Assembly (NCBI GenBank): GCA_963757125.1
Contig: CAVWQP010000004.1
Coordinates: 372,001-436,000 of the forward strand
Reading direction: 5' to 3'
From: CAVVSD01 sp963757125
GTDB taxonomy: Bacteria; Actinomycetota; Thermoleophilia; Solirubrobacterales; Solirubrobacteraceae
DNA: 64,000 bases
The translations under genes were made by a program, and so were the position numbers. The notes beneath the pieces were generated by a model that was not told the origin of the DNA, made no database searches, and saw only the letters and a program-made list of their open reading frames with translations. Position 1 is the first letter of the stretch, and each line of letters opens with the position of its first letter. This document shows positions 62,070 to 64,000 of the stretch, piece after piece.

Positions 62070-63576
62070 TCCAAAGCCCGCGGTCGAGGACGGCGAGCGG
62101 CGCGGGCGAGGCATGGGCCTCGCCCAGAAGGTCGCTGTCAACTCGGCGTCGCAGGCCGCGAGCCAGCTGTTCGCGGCCCTCGCCGGGATCCTCAGCGTCG
62201 GCATCGCCGCGCGGTACCTCTCCGTCAACGAGTACGGCGAGGTCGTCACCGCTGTCGTCCTGACGTCGCTGCTGTACTTCGCCGCGGACTTCGGGATCAC
62301 CCCGACGGCCGCGCGGATGGTGGCGCGGGAGGGCGCCGACGAGGCGCGCATCCTGTCCGGCGCGTTCTGGGCCGGCGTGATGTTCAACCTCGCGACGGTC
62401 ATCGGGATCTTCGTCATCAGCCAGGGGATCTACTCCGGCACCGACGACTCGACGACGCGCATCGCCGTCGTGATCCTGCTGTCGTCCTACCTGCTCAAGC
62501 CGTGGGCCGGCGTGACGCGCGCGAAGGCGATCGTCGAGCAGCGCCAGTACCTCATGTCTCTGGCGAACGTGCTGTCGCGGGTCGTGTCGCTCGTCGTCCT
62601 CGTCGTGGCCGTCCTGTTCGACCTCGGGCCGATCGCGGTCGCCATCGGCTTCGCGACCGGCATGGTCATGGAGGACGTCTTCGCCCTCACGCTCCTGCGC
62701 CCGCGGCTCGGGGCGGTCCCGGACCGGCAGGGCGGCCGCATCCGCGAGGTCGTCGGCGCCGCCGTCCCGCTCGGGACGATCCTGGTCGTCAACGGGCTGT
62801 ACTTCAAGACGCCCGCCCTGCTGCTGTCGGTCCTGGCCACCGACAAGGACGTCGCGTTGTACGGGGTCGCCTACAAGTCGTTCGAGGTCCTGTTCGCGCT
62901 GCCGAGCTTCGTCATGGTCACGCTGCTGCCCGAGCTCGCGCGCCTGGACGCCGGAGAACCGCGCTTCAACGCGATCGTCCAGAAGGCGTTCACCGCGATG
63001 ACGCTGCTCTCGCTGCCCATCGTCGGGATGGCGCTGTGCGGGACCGAGATGATGGAGGTGCTCGGCGGCAGCCAGTACGGCGAGGCGGGCGGGCTGCTCG
63101 CGTTCATCCTCGCGGCCGTGACGCTCGCCTGCGTGCAGGGCGTCTTCGGCTACACGCTCGTCTCCCAGGGCCGCCAGGGCGTCCTGCTGAAGGTCTCGCT
63201 CACGGTCCTCGCGGTGAACGTCGTGGCGAACGTCATCCTCATCCCGACGCTCGGCCTGACGGGCGCCGGCATCGCGCTGCTGTCGAGCGAGGTCACGTCG
63301 ATCACGCTGACGATGCTCGCCTACCGGACGGTCGCGCCGCTGCCTCGCGTGCAGGTGCCGGCGAAGGCCGCGCTCGCCGTCGGGGCGATGCTGGCGGCGA
63401 CGTCGGTCCGGCTGCTCTTCGACTCGGCGATCATCGGCCTCGTCGTCGCGGGCGTCGCCGGGGTCGCGGCGTACGGCGCGACGCTGCTCGTGCTCCACGC
63501 CGTGCCCGACGACCTGCGCGCCGCCCTCGGCGGCCTCCTGCGCATCTCGCGGCCGAGGACGAGGAGCGCGGCGTGA
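62053..63576 (+). CDS. Polysaccharide flippase (Wzx/MOP family)
   Basis: 507 aa with about 14 membrane helices. GLAQKVAVNSASQAASQLFA and GIAARYLSVNEYGEVVTAVV are typical of the Wzx N-terminus; YFAADFGITPTAARMVAREG and DVALYGVAYKSFEVLFALPS follow. It flips lipid-linked repeat units across the membrane. GTG 62053 overlaps the kinase gene by 17 nt, and its stop overlaps the next start (GTGA), so the cluster is one transcript. Confidence 0.9.
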   Translation: MATTTDPKPAVEDGERRGRGMGLAQKVAVNSASQAASQLFAALAGILSVGIAARYLSVNEYGEVVTAVVLTSLLYFAADFGITPTAARMVAREGADEARILSGAFWAGVMFNLATVIGIFVISQGIYSGTDDSTTRIAVVILLSSYLLKPWAGVTRAKAIVEQRQYLMSLANVLSRVVSLVVLVVAVLFDLGPIAVAIGFATGMVMEDVFALTLLRPRLGAVPDRQGGRIREVVGAAVPLGTILVVNGLYFKTPALLLSVLATDKDVALYGVAYKSFEVLFALPSFVMVTLLPELARLDAGEPRFNAIVQKAFTAMTLLSLPIVGMALCGTEMMEVLGGSQYGEAGGLLAFILAAVTLACVQGVFGYTLVSQGRQGVLLKVSLTVLAVNVVANVILIPTLGLTGAGIALLSSEVTSITLTMLAYRTVAPLPRVQVPAKAALAVGAMLAATSVRLLFDSAIIGLVVAGVAGVAAYGATLLVLHAVPDDLRAALGGLLRISRPRTRSAA

Positions 63577-64000
63577 CGCTGAGCCTCCCCACGCGCCGCA
63601 GGCCGCGCTCGCCGGGCAAGGCGCCGCTGCTCTTCGTCGGCGCCGCGATCCTCGCCGAGCTGCTGCTCGCGGGCTCGGTCGTGAGCCACCGGCTGCATCC
63701 GCTGATGTTCCTGCTGGTGGGCGTGATCGGCTTCGTCGCGATCATCCGCTGGCCGCTGTTCGGCATGGGGCTCGTCATCGTGCTCACGGCGACGTTCCTC
63801 CCCAGCGACTACCTGCAGATCCAGGTCGGCGGATTCGCCCTGGGCTACCACGAGGTCGCGCTCGCGGGCGTCCTCGCAGTCGCCTTCGCGTTCCCGCGCG
63901 CGAAGACGTGGGGAGGCGTCGCCGGCGGCTGCCTGGCGGCGTTCATGGCGATCCTCGTGCTCGCGACGGTGCTCGCGATGAGCGCGGGCCGTCTGGACTT
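63573..64000 (+). CDS. O-antigen ligase/polymerase-like membrane protein (partial)
   Basis: The window ends inside this gene; 142 codons are visible from GTG 63573. A basic start (LSLPTRRRPRSPGKAPLLF) is followed by at least four membrane helices (FVGAAILAELLLAGSVVSHR, LMFLLVGVIGFVAIIRWPLF, LVIVLTATFLPSDYL, VALAGVLAVAFAF). The pattern fits the N-terminus of Wzy/O-antigen ligase proteins and the position in the cluster supports this. It would be the second polymerase-like gene here. Confidence 0.7.
   Translation, partial: MTLSLPTRRRPRSPGKAPLLFVGAAILAELLLAGSVVSHRLHPLMFLLVGVIGFVAIIRWPLFGMGLVIVLTATFLPSDYLQIQVGGFALGYHEVALAGVLAVAFAFPRAKTWGGVAGGCLAAFMAILVLATVLAMSAGRLD

Overview
The window is very GC-rich (about 70% or more) with strong third-position G/C bias, frequent GTG starts, 4-nt ATGA/GTGA gene overlaps and few intergenic spaces. 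Gene content (SARP/AfsR-type regulator beside a DrrAB exporter, CopA operon, MHS transporters, several small actinobacterial hypothetical families, an LPFTG-type wall anchor) points to a high-GC actinomycete-like bacterium. My best guess is Thermoleophilia/Solirubrobacterales, but that is inference from gene content, not from a marker gene. No rRNA, CRISPR array, prophage, transposase or origin was seen. It reads as ordinary chromosome with two tRNA-Ser genes.

Layout. 1-6.5 kb: end of a DUF1932-type dehydrogenase, a damaged AbiEi/DUF559-like gene, an FkbM methyltransferase, a quinone-reductase-like enzyme, acetolactate synthase with a possible leader peptide, and a MarR-LtrA pair. 6.5-10 kb: membrane and secreted hypotheticals, then a GntR-SDR pair. 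10-13.6 kb: a four-gene copper operon behind a CsoR-like palindrome (Met-rich membrane protein, exported protein, CopA, 48-aa Cys protein). 13.6-17.4 kb: glutaminase-STAS-cNMP fusion and a phospholipase D-type enzyme. 17.4-22.3 kb: a quinate/shikimate catabolic set (MHS transporter, TetR, NAD-type shikimate dehydrogenase, 3-dehydroshikimate dehydratase fused to an HPPD-like domain). 22-33.7 kb: alpha/beta hydrolase, tRNA-Ser(GGA), M29 aminopeptidase, Tat-lipoprotein kelch protein, and an operon of alpha-oxoamine synthase, GGDEF-EAL protein and MFS exporter. 33.7-45 kb: acetoacetyl-CoA synthetase, glycosyltransferase-TetR, DrrAB-type ABC exporter with SARP-like direct repeats, a large AfsR-type regulator, dialkylglycine decarboxylase and a methyltransferase. 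45-52.7 kb: alcohol dehydrogenase, an epimerase/GNAT/hypothetical operon, PAP2, tRNA-Ser(CGA), and a TadA-GNAT-XRE/cupin operon. 52.8-64 kb: secreted subtilase, UspA, a CpsB-type phosphatase, an ECF sigma factor facing an LPFTG protein, and an exopolysaccharide cluster (polymerase/ligase, glycosylphosphotransferase, Wzz/BY-kinase, flippase, second polymerase-like gene cut by the window end).

Main points for a second look: (i) two 50-nt double-hairpin elements with identical 8-3-8 / TT / 13-3-13 geometry and compensatory base changes, both between convergent genes; (ii) the alpha-oxoamine synthase / GGDEF-EAL / exporter operon, a possible signal synthesis-export-response unit; (iii) SARP-like 11-bp-spaced repeats in front of an apparently leaderless ABC exporter next to an AfsR-type gene; (iv) three genes broken by single-base indels in G/C runs, which may be sequencing errors; (v) recurrent TAnnnT -10 boxes 6-10 nt upstream of start codons, suggesting many leaderless mRNAs; (vi) five convergent gene pairs that share one CTAG as overlapping stop codons.
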